From DATFTE01 sp963840665 (lineage in GTDB: Bacteria; Acidobacteriota; Terriglobia; Terriglobales; Acidobacteriaceae): 64,000 nt of DNA. Where the stretch lies: assembly GCA_963840665.1 (NCBI GenBank), contig CAWIZO010000001.1:186001-250000 (forward strand), in the 5' to 3' direction. A program made the translations under genes and the position numbers. Each line of letters starts with the position of its first letter. The first letter of the stretch is position 1. Shown here piece by piece: positions 36,460 to 46,822 of the stretch. The notes below the pieces were generated by a model. It was not told the DNA's origin. It did not search any database and saw only the letters and a list, made by a program, of their open reading frames with translations.

Positions 36460-37680
36460 ATGCGAGCACTGTGCCGCAGATTTGCGCTTAGTTCGCGCTG
36501 CCGGTCACTGGTCCTACTGTATCTGACTGTGATCGTTACCACAGCAACGGTCGCTCAAGTGAATGCGGTCTACGTGGAAAGCAACGTAGGCAAGACCAAG
36601 AACCACAACTCGGTCTATGCGTTTTCCAACGACGGAACCGGAAAACTGACAGCCATCACTGGTTCACCTTATCTCACCAACGGCACAGGCGTTTTCAGCG
36701 CTGTCTCTTCGGGGGCTCCCGGATTTCAGGCCGACCAGGAGATCGTCGTGAACCCCTCCGAAAATTTATTGTTCGCGGTTAACGGAGATTCCAACACCAT
36801 TTCCGCGTTCAAGATTAACGGCGACGGCAGCCTTACCCTCTCCGCGACCTCGCCATCGAACGGGCAGGATCCGGTAAGCGTCGGCTTTGACGGCACCAGC
36901 ATTGCAGGCCCGCAAATGACGGTCGTCAATCAGGCGGCCGACCCGAGACAGACTGGGGGCATTCCCAACGCCACCAGCTTTCTGGTGAACAACACCAGTG
37001 GCGCTTTGACACCTGTAGCGAGTTCCACCATCACACTACCGACTGGATCGCTACCTGCCGACGCTGTCGTCAGTCCCAGCGGCAAGTTTGTTTTTCTGGT
37101 GCAGTTCATGGGCGGAGGTCTGCTGAGTTCCTACACCGTGGGTAGTTCTGGGCTGCTCACACTGAACAACACCGAAGTTCCGTCGCGCGGTACGACTTTC
37201 CTGGGAGCTGCCGTTCACCCGAAACAGCGGGTTATCTATGTTGGTATGCCGGCCGTGAATATGTTCGGCGTTTATACCTACAGTACTGCTGGCACCATGG
37301 CGTTCGGCAAGGTGATCGTCAATCCGGGAACCCAGATTTGCTGGATGACCACCGATACCAAGGGAACTCGCCTTTACACTTCCGAAGCGGGTTCTAATAC
37401 AGTCACGGTCTATGACATCAGTGGGGCGAATTTCATAAAGCCGCTTCAACTTCAGCATCTCACGCTGCTAGCGGGCGGGAATGCGACCAACTTGAAGCTC
37501 GACCCGACCGGAGCCTTCCTTTATGTGCTGGGTCTCAACGAAACCGGCACAACGGGAAATTTCCTGCACGTGCTGAACGTGAGCAGCGCGGATGGAACGC
37601 TGACCGAAACCTTGACTCCGCTCTCCATTCCAGTGCCGGCGGGCGAAATTCCGCAAGGTTTGGCTGTGGTCATGAAGTAA
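36460..37680 (+). CDS. Secreted lactonase-like beta-propeller protein (copy 1)
   Basis: 406 aa from the ATG at 36460 with a strong CAGGAG site; signal peptide LVLLYLTVIVTTATVAQ. It has seven-bladed YncE/lactonase-like repeats (AVYVESNVGKTKNHNSVYAF, LLFAVNGDSNTISAFKINGD, RLYTSEAGSNTVTVYDIS, FLYVLGLNETG). It is clearly paralogous to the next gene over its whole length. Function is unknown; 6-phosphogluconolactonase activity should not be assumed from the fold. It ends at a strong terminator. Confidence 0.8.
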   Translation: MRALCRRFALSSRCRSLVLLYLTVIVTTATVAQVNAVYVESNVGKTKNHNSVYAFSNDGTGKLTAITGSPYLTNGTGVFSAVSSGAPGFQADQEIVVNPSENLLFAVNGDSNTISAFKINGDGSLTLSATSPSNGQDPVSVGFDGTSIAGPQMTVVNQAADPRQTGGIPNATSFLVNNTSGALTPVASSTITLPTGSLPADAVVSPSGKFVFLVQFMGGGLLSSYTVGSSGLLTLNNTEVPSRGTTFLGAAVHPKQRVIYVGMPAVNMFGVYTYSTAGTMAFGKVIVNPGTQICWMTTDTKGTRLYTSEAGSNTVTVYDISGANFIKPLQLQHLTLLAGGNATNLKLDPTGAFLYVLGLNETGTTGNFLHVLNVSSADGTLTETLTPLSIPVPAGEIPQGLAVVMK

Positions 37681-37707
37681 GCGCCGCGTGCGAACGACTC
37701 CAAATGC

Positions 37708-37745
37708 GAAAAGAATGCCCCTCCACCTCGGAGGGCATTCTTTTC
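37708..37745 (+). terminator. Rho-independent terminator
   Basis: A long stem (GAAAAGAATGCCCCTCC pairing with GGAGGGCATTCTTTTC) ending in TTTT lies 30 bp after the propeller stop. The A-run on the other side makes it usable on both strands. Confidence 0.85.
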
Positions 37746-38010
37746 GAATCCAAAAAGTGTTCCATGACCGTACACGATTCGTGCGCGTGCGATGTTGGGG
37801 GGAGGCTGGCCAGAATCCATATAGGTTCAGTGCAAGTTTTTTCACAGAGTCTTCCTTCCAGCTAGCCATGGGGTGACAAACTGACGTACTGTGTATGCCT
37901 CTTTCTCACCCTTCGACCGGATCGACCTCAGGAGCATAACCATCCACCCACCTGTCTGCTCAAGGCAGATGTCAGCAGCGGTAGCAGTTGAAATAAAGGA
38001 GGCAAGAAAA
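37746..38010. other. Intergenic region between the propeller paralogues
   Basis: No gene was seen. An in-frame ATG at 37891 exists, but the segment lacks a signal peptide and is poor in protein-like composition. It probably holds the promoter of the second propeller gene. Confidence 0.35.
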
Positions 38011-39216
38011 ATGACTACTCCAAGAACCGGCCACGGACTTCTGCGCTTGGCCTCAATCGCTTGTTTGTTCGCCCTGCTGTGCGCTCTTAGCACAACCACG
38101 TTCGCCCAACAGAATCTCGTCTACATCGACGGCAACATCACTACCAGCGGACAGAACGCGGTAATCGGTCTGGTGAATGACGGCACCGGGCACCTTACAC
38201 CTCTTCCAGGTTCTCCCTTTCTTACCGGTGGCACCGGTGTTGGACCGGGTGCGGGAGGAACGGATGAAACCTGGGACTCCGATCAGGAAGTTATAGTCAA
38301 CCCCGAGGGTACCTTGCTTTTCGCCGTGAACGGCGACAGTAATAATTTCGCGGTCTTCAATCTGAAATCCGACGGGACGCTGTCGGCGATTGCGGGGTCG
38401 CCATTCGCTTCGGGCGGCTCTCAGCCCGCAAGTTTCGGATACAAGGACAACGCGCTCGGCGCTGGGACTTCGATGATGGTAGTGGTCAACAAGGCTGCCG
38501 ATCCCCTGCAGGCGACCACGGCACCAAGCTACACCACCTTCAGCGTGAATTCCGCTGGTGTCCCCACCCTGAATGCGGGCTCGAGCTTCACGATCGCCAC
38601 GGGAGCTGCACCGGGACAGGCCATCATTCGACGTGGCGCGCCCACTGGATTCTTCGGCGTTGAATTCATGGCCGGGAAGATCTCTTCCTACAAAGTGAAT
38701 CGCACCGGAATCCTGAGCACGACCAATTCTCTGACCGTGCCGGGACCGAAGCCGGTGGATGTGGGCGCTGTGCTGCACCCGACGGTCAAAGGTTTGTACC
38801 TGGCTCTGCCTGGTGATGCGCAGATTGCCGTGTACAGCTATAACTCCACTGGAACTTTGAAGTTCCTGAACACCGTTGCCAACCAGGGCGTCTCGGTCTG
38901 CTGGCTCACCGTGAACGCCGCTGGGACCCGTCTCTATAGCTCCGAGCCGATGTCGGGCACCATCAGCGTGTACGACCTCACCAACCCCAAATTGCCGGTT
39001 CAACTGCAGCACATCTCGTTGATGGGAACTGCGCCCGTTCCGGCCCACATGCGCCTCGATCCAACCGGAGCCTTCCTTTACGTGCTTGACCGAACCGGGA
39101 TCTTGCACGTACTCAACGTAAACTCCGACGGCACAGTCACCGAGAACCTGACTCCTTTCAGCCTCGGCCTGCCAACCGGCACCGTCCCATTGGGACTCGC
39201 CGTTCTCATGAAGTAG
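38011..39216 (+). CDS. Secreted lactonase-like beta-propeller protein (copy 2)
   Basis: 401 aa from the ATG at 38011, behind a near-consensus AAAGGAGG site, with signal peptide LLRLASIACLFALLCALSTTTFAQ. Repeats match copy 1 blade by blade (LVYIDGNITTSGQNAVIGLV, LLFAVNGDSNNFAVFNLKSD, RLYSSEPMSGTISVYDLT, FLYVLDRTGILHVLNV). The strong ribosome site and own terminator suggest high, separate expression. Tandem duplication of a secreted propeller is typical of this phylum by inference. Confidence 0.82.
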   Translation: MTTPRTGHGLLRLASIACLFALLCALSTTTFAQQNLVYIDGNITTSGQNAVIGLVNDGTGHLTPLPGSPFLTGGTGVGPGAGGTDETWDSDQEVIVNPEGTLLFAVNGDSNNFAVFNLKSDGTLSAIAGSPFASGGSQPASFGYKDNALGAGTSMMVVVNKAADPLQATTAPSYTTFSVNSAGVPTLNAGSSFTIATGAAPGQAIIRRGAPTGFFGVEFMAGKISSYKVNRTGILSTTNSLTVPGPKPVDVGAVLHPTVKGLYLALPGDAQIAVYSYNSTGTLKFLNTVANQGVSVCWLTVNAAGTRLYSSEPMSGTISVYDLTNPKLPVQLQHISLMGTAPVPAHMRLDPTGAFLYVLDRTGILHVLNVNSDGTVTENLTPFSLGLPTGTVPLGLAVLMK

Positions 39217-39232
39217 ATTCCTTTCCATCTAG

Positions 39233-39262
39233 CGCCCGGACCGAAAGGTTCGGGCGTTTTTA
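39233..39262 (+). terminator. Rho-independent terminator
   Basis: The stem CGCCCGGACC / GGTTCGGGCG (one G-T pair), GAAA loop and T tract (TTTTTATT) lie 17 bp after the second propeller stop. Confidence 0.85.
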
Positions 39263-39336
39263 TTCTAGGCCAATCCTGCGACTGAATCGTTTTAATGGTT
39301 GACAGCCTCTGCCGCGTCATAATTCAATACGCGGGA

Positions 39337-40713
39337 ATGTCTTCCCCTACCACGGGCACAACTACTTCTGCTTCTGCGGCGCCGCGCCTTCGGCGCTCCC
39401 TTACTCTTTGGGACCTCATTCTCTACGGCGTCATCGTCATCCAGCCAGTGGCTCCGATGTCGGTGTTTGGCGTGCTGAGCGACCGCGGCCGTGGCCATGT
39501 GGTCACCGCCATCCTGATTGCCATGGTTGGCATGCTGTTTACCGCCATCAGCTACGGGCGTATGGCGCGCGCGTATCCCAGCGCAGGGTCGGCGTTCACC
39601 TATGTCGGGCAAGAGATCAATCCCGCTCTCGGCTACGTCACGGGATGGAGCATGGTGATGGATTACATGCTTAATCCCATGATCTGCATTATCTGGATCA
39701 GCCAGCAAGCGCATGTGTTTGCACCTGGGGTTTCTTATAGTGCCTGGGCCATATTCTTCGCGGCGGTCTTCACCTGGTTGAACATTCAAGGAGTCAAGAC
39801 GTCGGCGCGTGTGAACTCGGCATTGGCAGCGGGGATGGGAATCGTGATCGCGATCTTCTTTGTGGCGGCCGCGCGCTATATCTTCGGACATCCGCACGAC
39901 GGCGCGGCTTTCTTTACACGGCCGTTCTACGATCCGCAATCGTGGGATACCAGGGCTGTGCTAGGAGGCACGTCGATTGCGGTCCTTACCTATATTGGAT
40001 TCGACGGCATCTCGACCCTGTCAGAAGAGGCGGAGAACCCGCGACGAAATATTCTGCTGGCGACTGTGCTGACGTGTCTGGTGATCGGTATTCTTTCAGC
40101 GGTTCAGGTCTATGCCGCACAGTTGATATGGCCGGCGACGCAGCCGTTTCCCAACCTCGACACAGCGTTTACGTTCGTTGCCGGGCGCGCCTGGGTTCCG
40201 CTATTCGCCATCGTCGGATTCACTCTGGTGGTTGCCAATTTCGGCTCAGGCATGGGCGCCCAACTGGGCGCGGCTCGCTTGCTCTACGGCATGGGACGCA
40301 GCAGCGCGTTGCCCAAGTCTTTTTTCGGAGCGGTCGATCCCAAGCGGCATGTCCCGCGCAACAATGTGCTTTTTGTGGCGGTGATCGCACTCGGCGGCGC
40401 GCTCCTGGTGAGCCTAGGCATTTTCAGTTATGGCCTGGGCGCGGAGATGCTGAATTTCGGCGCGCTCATTGCTTTCATGGGCGTGAACGTCGCAGCATTC
40501 CTTCGATATTTTGTGAAGGGCGAGAGGAAATTCTCAAACTTTTTTCCGCCCGTGGCAGGCTTTTTTATCTGCCTGATGCTGTGGCTTAATCTGAGCAGAC
40601 ACGCGTGGATTGTCGGCTCCATCTGGATGGCTATCGGCATCGCTTTCGGCGCCTGGAAGACTCATGGATTCAAAGGCAACCTGATTGACTTCGAATTGCC
40701 GCCAGAAGAGTAG
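39337..40713 (+). CDS. APC-superfamily amino acid permease
   Basis: About 458 aa with roughly twelve membrane helices. The APC features are the TM1 glycine-rich segment (LWDLILYGVIVIQPVAP), GRMARAYPSAGSAFTYV in helix 2/loop and GFDGISTLSEEAENPRRNI in helix 6/loop. It is most like uncharacterised amino acid or polyamine permeases. The start used is the ATG at 39337; an ATG at 39295 adds 14 residues; neither has a strong site. It is convergent with the AraC gene 3 bp away. The substrate is not predictable. Confidence 0.85.
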   Translation: MSSPTTGTTTSASAAPRLRRSLTLWDLILYGVIVIQPVAPMSVFGVLSDRGRGHVVTAILIAMVGMLFTAISYGRMARAYPSAGSAFTYVGQEINPALGYVTGWSMVMDYMLNPMICIIWISQQAHVFAPGVSYSAWAIFFAAVFTWLNIQGVKTSARVNSALAAGMGIVIAIFFVAAARYIFGHPHDGAAFFTRPFYDPQSWDTRAVLGGTSIAVLTYIGFDGISTLSEEAENPRRNILLATVLTCLVIGILSAVQVYAAQLIWPATQPFPNLDTAFTFVAGRAWVPLFAIVGFTLVVANFGSGMGAQLGAARLLYGMGRSSALPKSFFGAVDPKRHVPRNNVLFVAVIALGGALLVSLGIFSYGLGAEMLNFGALIAFMGVNVAAFLRYFVKGERKFSNFFPPVAGFFICLMLWLNLSRHAWIVGSIWMAIGIAFGAWKTHGFKGNLIDFELPPEE

Positions 40714-40716
40714 TCG

Positions 40717-41495
40717 TTAGTCCGGCACCGTGAAGTACTTGCTCGGTGTCACTCCCAACGCCTTCTTGAACATGGCAATGAACGCGCTGGGCGTGCTGTA
40801 ACCGGCCTCCATGGCGGCGTGCGTGATCTTTTCTCCGGCTGCAAGAAGCTCAAGCGAATGCAGTAATCGCATCTGCTGCCGCCACTTGCCCAAGGTGATT
40901 CCAGTTTCTTCGCGGAAGAGTCTCTCGATGGTTCTCTTGCTGCGCCCGCCTCGGAGCAGAGCCTCTCCGTCGGATAGTAGTTGCTTGGATCCTTCGCCAT
41001 GAGCTCTGCCGCCTTTAATGCGCGGCTGTCTGTTGGGCGGGACAGTTGCAAGGGAATAGCCTCGACCGTCTCCAATTGATCGATCAGCAGATCGATCAGA
41101 GGTGCCTGCGACTTTTGCCGTCGCGAAAGCGAGGGCAGGCGGCAGGCTTGAAGAATCAGTCCCCGCAACAGGGCAGACACATTGACCACTCTGCACTCAC
41201 GCGGCAGGCCACGAACCAGGCGAGCCCTGAAATATACCGTCCTCATCGAGACCGCGCCGGAGATCACGATGCTGTGCGGTGTTTTAGCCGGAATCCAAAC
41301 TGCCCGCTGCGCCGGCACGACCCATGTTCCTTCCCTGGTCTTGACGGTCATCACCCCGCGACAGGCATAGACCAGCTGATCTTCCGGGTGAAGGTGCTCG
41401 GGGATAAGGTGAGCGTCCGCAAGATCGAAACTCAAGGCCGTTACCGGCGAGGGTAAAGCGGGGCACATCTCGCACCGCTGTCGCATTTTCGACAT
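40717..41495 (-). CDS. AraC-family transcriptional regulator, one frameshift
   Basis: The N-terminal cupin sensor (about residues 25-100: HLHPEDQLVYACRGVMTVKT, AVWIPAKTPHSI) and the first HTH helices (AELMAKDPSNYYPTERLCSE) are in the frame starting at 41495. A missing base near 40938-40943 moves the second HTH (SKRTIERLFREETGITLGKW, THAAMEAGYSTPSAFIAMFK, GVTPSKYF) to another frame, ending at 40717. The repaired protein (about 259 aa) resembles NimR-type regulators. It is divergent from the VOC-family gene 67 bp away, the probable target. Confidence 0.82.
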
Positions 41496-41562
41496 ACACT
41501 GTCACACTATCGAAAGAATGCCGGGCGCGCAATCGGTATGGTAATCACATCAGGGAGGACAC

Positions 41563-41937
41563 ATGTTAGGAGAACTGAATCCCACAGCCTTCGTTCCTAC
41601 CAGAAATGCCGACAAGGCTAAGGTCTTCTACGAAAGCGTACTGGGTTTGCGCTTTATCAAAGATGACGGTTTCGCGTTGCTCATGGAATCGAACGGCGTA
41701 AAGGTCAGGATCGCGAGAGTCCCCGAGTACACGCCGGCACAGTTCACTATCCTGGGATGGGAAGTTTCCGGCATCGAGAACGTGATTGACGGGCTGCAGA
41801 AAAAGGGCGCGCACTTCGAGAAATTCGGTTTCTTCGAGCAAGACTCCCGCGGCATCTGGACCGCGCCCAACGGAGACAAGGTGGCGTGGTTCAAAGATCC
41901 TGATGGAAACATACTGAGCGTGTCACAACACGTCTAG
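41563..41937 (+). CDS. VOC/glyoxalase-fold protein
   Basis: This 124-aa protein follows GGGAGGACAC-ATG. It is a single beta-alpha-beta-beta-beta VOC module pair (FVPTRNADKAKVFYESVLGL, WTAPNGDKVAWFKDPDGNIL), the pattern of glyoxalase/bleomycin-resistance/dioxygenase relatives. Metal ligands cannot be assigned with confidence. The divergent AraC regulator next door suggests inducible expression. Confidence 0.85.
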   Translation: MLGELNPTAFVPTRNADKAKVFYESVLGLRFIKDDGFALLMESNGVKVRIARVPEYTPAQFTILGWEVSGIENVIDGLQKKGAHFEKFGFFEQDSRGIWTAPNGDKVAWFKDPDGNILSVSQHV

Positions 41938-41983
41938 TGATCTGCGAGCAGCGGCGATTTGTTTTTCCAGAAAGTTATCTTTA

Positions 41984-44633
41984 TTAGGTGACGTTCCAGC
42001 CAACTATTTCCACCACCGGCTTCGCCGTTCCCAATTCTGCCGCGCGGTAGGTCGCCGTCACATCGCGCTTCTCGCCGGGCAAAAGAGAAATGTAGTTGTC
42101 CTGCCAAATCACCGGCAGAATCTCTTCCCCGCCGGCTTTGTTCACTTTCATCCGCACAAAGAATGCCAGGCTCTTGCTGGGATTTTCGAGTGTCACGTGC
42201 GTGATTTCGTCTGGGCCTCTACTTTCACTTCTGCTCGTTACATTCAACTTCACTTTGGGTAATTGCGAGAGCGCCGAGTAATCCGCGTAAGACGCTGTCG
42301 GAGTTGTCCACCAGTTCGATTTGTCCCAATCGAGCGTCTCAGGCTTCGACGACAGCCAGTAGAAATTCGATCCCACCAGTTTGCCGCTCGCATCTTGCAG
42401 ACGCAGAACCAGGAAATATGTTGGGCTCAGCTCCAGGATATCAGGAAGCGACAAAACCTTGTTTGTGCTATCGGCCGCGGCTTCGACGTCGACTTCTTTC
42501 GAGAACTTTTCCGTCATGTCGAGGTTGAGAATCTTCACAGTCAGCTTCAATCCCTTGGCGTCTTGGTATTGGCTGCTGACCAGCCAGACAGAATGGTCGT
42601 CGTAACCATAGATCGGATGCAGCGGTTCCATGGCCTTCTTTGCGCCGAAGTACGTACCGCCGGGCCGCAAATAATAGTCGTACAGATGCCAGATCATCGA
42701 AGGCCAGGCGTTGTTCAACATCCATTGGACCACGCCGGTCGAGGTGTATTTATTCCGGCTGTAAGCTTCGTACATCGCGCGAATGCCTTCGTATCCCTGA
42801 AGCTGCGACTTAAAAGCGTAGTCTTCGACACTCGTCGAGGTCCCGTAACGCGCATTCAGAGCCTCGGTGAAGACATGAACGTCTTTGAACACGCCGCCGC
42901 CCGCATGAAAATTCCATACGTCGTCGATCGGCCATAAGTGTTCTTTGGGAATCATGGCGCGAATACTTTCGATCGGAGGCACCGCCGGACCGGGACTGGT
43001 TTCGGAGTTGAACCCGTAAGCGCCGCCGCATCCGCCGGGATTGCAGTCGTGCTTGTCGCTGGGAACGTCTTTCAGCCAGTAGGAAGGCGCGACATATTCA
43101 TACGGCCCGGTCATCTTCACGCCGCTGTCGCCCGTGACCGCCGCAGTCTTCGCGGTCGCCGAAGACACGACCGGATTCGGCCATAGCAGCTCTTTTTCGA
43201 TGTCGAGGTACATCTGTTCCACATCGGGCGGCGGGGGATTATCGCTGCCATTCATCCACATCACCAGGCTGGGATGGCTGCGAAGGCGGTACATCTGATC
43301 GCGCAGGGAAGCCTTCGCAATCTCGAAGTCCTGTGGCTTCCACCTGCCCCAGTGCTCCCAGTGATCGCAGCAGCACCAGCCGGCGATCAGCAAGATCCCC
43401 TTCCGATCGGCGAGATCGAAAAATTCCTGAGTCTCGAGCTTGCCCTCAAGCCGAACCGTGTTGAGTCCCATATCTTGCACGTAATTCAGTTCGTCTTCCA
43501 TGCGCTGTGAGCTCTCGCGCAGCATCATGTCAGGAGACCAACCGCCGCCACGAATCAGGATCTTCTTGCCGTTAATGGTAATGACACGCCGGTCGGTCGC
43601 AGTCAACTCTGAGTTGATCTCGCGAATGCCGAAGGAACTCTGGCTGTGATCGGAAACTGCGCCGTCGATCTCAAACTGCAGATTCAACTCGTGTAGCTCC
43701 GGCTTGCCCATCTGCGCTGGCCACCACAAGCGAGGGTTGGCCACGTTCAACTGGGGAAACCTTGCCGGATCGAAGGTCACGTCTTTCGACTCGCCAGGAC
43801 CAAGTTCGACGTCCTGCGAGAATTCGATCTTCTCGATCCGTCCCTTCAACGTGCCTTTCACTGCATGGTTCGCCGCGTTCTTCACGAGTGTTGAGACAGT
43901 CAGATGCGCCTGATCGTTTGCCGGCGAATCGACTTTCGAAACCACCGTGGGATAACGCACGGCGACCGGACCGCTGGTCGTAACTTCCACACCGCGCCAC
44001 AGGCCCATATTTTTGTCGGGAGGAGCGGGATTCCAATCGACGAATGTGATGGCAAGATCAGTCTCTGTCGGCGCCCACACTTCGACCGCTAGAACGTTTG
44101 CCTTTCCTGGTTGCGCCGCCGCCGTGATGTCGAACTCATAAGTCCGCCAGGCCCCGGCAACGTTTTCTTCGCGTGCGACGGCTTTGCCGTTCAGCCAGAT
44201 GTTGGCGCGATAGTTCAGGCCTTTGAACTTCAGCCAGATGGTCTTTCCCGCGAGATCCGCCGGCAACGTGAACTCTTTGCGGTACCACCACGGCACCGCG
44301 AACGGACTGTCGGGCTGCATCGAGAAGTTCGAGAAATTCCCTCCGATGGGATAGCTCACCCCCGGCAGGGAACGCAGGTTCATGCCGTACATCGGGTCTG
44401 GATAGACCTTCGCCTTAACGAGCGCCGCGGCCACCGTGGTCGGAACGCTGACGGCGTACCAGTCTTTCGGCTGATACTTAGGGGTCGAAATCTCTTCGCC
44501 CGAGCTGGTCGACCCTGGCCGAAGACTGCAGCGCCCAGCCATCACGCAAAACAATCGCGGCGCGGTTTTCCTGTGCATTCAGGAGGCAAGAACCTAGCAG
44601 AAGGCAAAGTCCCGTGAGGCCGATCTTTTTCAT
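41984..44633 (-). CDS. Glycoside hydrolase family 2, exo-beta-glucosaminidase (CsxA)-like, one frameshift
   Basis: A large secreted enzyme. The ATG at 44633 opens a signal sequence (IGLTGLCLLLGSCLLNAQ, possible lipobox). One extra base near 44505-44512 breaks the frame between GWALQSSARV and SSGEEISTPKYQPKDW. The rest (864 codons open) has the sugar-binding beta-sandwich (WWYRKEFTLPADLAGKTIWL, NIWLNGKAV), the TIM barrel and C-terminal sandwiches. The acid/base position reads WMNGSDNPPPP and the nucleophile region GFNSETSPGP, the Asp/Glu pattern of exo-beta-D-glucosaminidases rather than the NE of beta-galactosidases. Chitosan oligomer or mannoside breakdown is inferred. Confidence 0.83.
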
Positions 44634-44802
44634 TCGGGAAGACCCTGAGATGGATTTAGAGAAACGATTCAATGGCCGATTGTACGCGAATTCGTGCAAC
44701 GCACAAGCGTAAGCCTGCTAGGACCGACCCGTCGAGCGACCGGGTCTGACCGGCTAGTTTATAATGATGGATTCTGCCTGTTAACTCTGGAGCGATAAGA
44801 AC

Positions 44803-46797
44803 ATGATTCGATTTTTGCAGACCCCTGGCCCGGTGAAGAAGATCATCCTCAGCACTATTCTTCTGGTGTTTTGCGGAGCCATGGTGATCACGCTGATCCC
44901 CGGCGGACTCGGCAACGGCCTCAGCTTCGGTGGCGGCCCCGGCGTTGGCGTCGTAGCCAAGGTTGGCACGGAAGAAGTTACCCGAGTCGAGGTGGAACGC
45001 CAAGCCAAGCAAATGCTGCAACAGCAATTTCCGCGGGGCAGCGCCATGGCCTCGCAGTTGCTCCCTTACTTCGCCAACCAGGCGGTGCAGCAGTTGATTA
45101 TGCAAAAGGCGGTGCTCAGTGAAGCGCAGCGCATGGGGTTGCGCGCCACCGACGAAGAGTTGCGCGACGAGTTGCAGCATGGCCGCTACGCCGCTACTTT
45201 TTTCCCCAACGGCAGCTTTGTGGGCCAAGACGCCTACGAAGAGCGGCTACGGCAAGCGAATCTGACGGTTCCGCTGTTTGAAGAGGGCGTAAAGGATCAG
45301 ATCCTGTTCGACAAGTTGCGCGGCCTGATCGCCGGCGGCGCGACCGTGACCGACGCCGAGATCCGTCAGGAATTCCAAAAGCGCAACACCAAGGTGAAGT
45401 TCGATTACGCCGTCCTCAAAAAGGACGATCTGCTCAAGTCCATCAGTCCCAACGAAACCGAGTTAAAGGCTTTCTACGAGCAGAACAAAGCGACCTATGC
45501 GAACTCGATTCCCGAGAAGCGCAAGATCAGCTATGTGCTAGTGGAGAACGCCAGGCTGGCGTCTGAGGCGCAGGTCTCCGACTCAGAAATCCAGAGCTAC
45601 TACGATCAGCACCGCGACGAGTTCCGCGTTCCCGAGCAAGTAAACGTTCGCCAGATTCTGATCAAGAGTCCTCTGCCAGGTCCTGACGGCAAGGTCGATC
45701 CGAAAGGTTTGGACGCGGCGCGCCAGAAGGCCGATGACGTTCTGAAACAACTCAAGGCTGGAGGCAAGTTCGAGGATCTGGCGAAGAAGGACTCGGAAGA
45801 TTCCAGCGCCAAGGACGGCGGCTCCGTAGGATGGGTCAAGCGCGGCGGCTTCCCGGTTCCGGACGTCGAGAAGGCTGCATTCTCGCTTCCCAAGGGCGGC
45901 ACCAGTGACGTCATCAATGCGGGCTATGCGTTTGTCATTCTTCATGTCGACGACAAGCAGGATGCTCACGCCAAGACGCTCGCCGAAGTGAAGGGCGACA
46001 TCGAGCCCATCCTGAAACAGCAGAAGGCCGCGCGCGCCGCCGAGAGCGAGGCCAACACATTGGTCAATACGGCTCGCACTGGTGGCCTCGACAAGGCTGC
46101 GGCATCAAAGGGACTGCAAGTCGTGAATACCGACTTCATCGCGCGCAACGACGCTCTGCCGGGCATTGGCTCTTCGCAGCCTTTCACCGAAGCGGTGTTC
46201 AGCGCGAAAGAGAAAGCTCCCGCCGACCTTGTGCAACTGCCACAGGGCTACGCGATCTACGAAGTCGACGCAGTGAAGCCACCACAAACGCCCACCTTCG
46301 ACGACATTCGCGGTCGCGTGGAAACCGAATTCAAGAACCAGCGTGTGGCCACTTTGCTCACGCAGAAGACGCAAGAGCTCTCGGATCGCGCCAAGGCCTC
46401 GCACGACTTGAAGAAGGCCGCCAAAGAACTGGGCGCCACCATGAAGACCAGCGATCTGGTTCTGCCCGACGGACAGGTTCCTGATATCGGTTCGATGACG
46501 GGCGGCGGCTCGGTCGCCTTTACTATGAAGGCTGGCGACATAAGCGGCCCCATCGACAACGGCAACACCGGCGTGGTCCTCGCGGTGACTGACAAACAAG
46601 AGCCTACCGATCAGGATTTTGCCGCCAAGCGAGACCAGATTCGTGACTCGCTGCTGCAGAAAAAACAGGACGATCTGTTCGCCTTGTTCGTGGGGAATCT
46701 CAAAGACCAGATGCAGAAGTCGGGGAAGATCAAGATCAATGATGAAGAGATGAAGCAACTCACCCGCGGCGCGCCCGGAGGCGACGAAGGCGAATAA
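44803..46797 (+). CDS. SurA/PpiD-like peptidyl-prolyl cis-trans isomerase
   Basis: A 664-aa periplasmic foldase anchored by one N-terminal membrane helix (KIILSTILLVFCGAMVITL). SurA_N/PpiD-type helical chaperone segments follow. A parvulin domain lies at about residues 275-385 (VNVRQILIKSPLP, FEDLAKKDSEDSSAKDGGSV, FPVPDVEKAAFSLPKGG), then a second non-canonical half-domain and a charged C-terminus. Parvulin residues are largely present, so activity is plausible. It probably helps outer-membrane protein folding. The amylomaltase gene follows after 25 bp. Confidence 0.88.
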   Translation: MIRFLQTPGPVKKIILSTILLVFCGAMVITLIPGGLGNGLSFGGGPGVGVVAKVGTEEVTRVEVERQAKQMLQQQFPRGSAMASQLLPYFANQAVQQLIMQKAVLSEAQRMGLRATDEELRDELQHGRYAATFFPNGSFVGQDAYEERLRQANLTVPLFEEGVKDQILFDKLRGLIAGGATVTDAEIRQEFQKRNTKVKFDYAVLKKDDLLKSISPNETELKAFYEQNKATYANSIPEKRKISYVLVENARLASEAQVSDSEIQSYYDQHRDEFRVPEQVNVRQILIKSPLPGPDGKVDPKGLDAARQKADDVLKQLKAGGKFEDLAKKDSEDSSAKDGGSVGWVKRGGFPVPDVEKAAFSLPKGGTSDVINAGYAFVILHVDDKQDAHAKTLAEVKGDIEPILKQQKAARAAESEANTLVNTARTGGLDKAAASKGLQVVNTDFIARNDALPGIGSSQPFTEAVFSAKEKAPADLVQLPQGYAIYEVDAVKPPQTPTFDDIRGRVETEFKNQRVATLLTQKTQELSDRAKASHDLKKAAKELGATMKTSDLVLPDGQVPDIGSMTGGGSVAFTMKAGDISGPIDNGNTGVVLAVTDKQEPTDQDFAAKRDQIRDSLLQKKQDDLFALFVGNLKDQMQKSGKIKINDEEMKQLTRGAPGGDEGE

Positions 46798-46822
46798 GCA
46801 GTGAGTTCAAAGTTGAGCAGGC

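Noticed and set aside
36460..39216. Calling the paired propellers 6-phosphogluconolactonases
   Set aside because: They are exported by signal peptide and a canonical cytoplasmic pgl already sits in the sugar operon; only the fold is shared.
38053..39228. 391-codon minus-strand frame opposite the second propeller
   Set aside because: The plus strand has a signal peptide, ribosome site, terminator and a paralogue.
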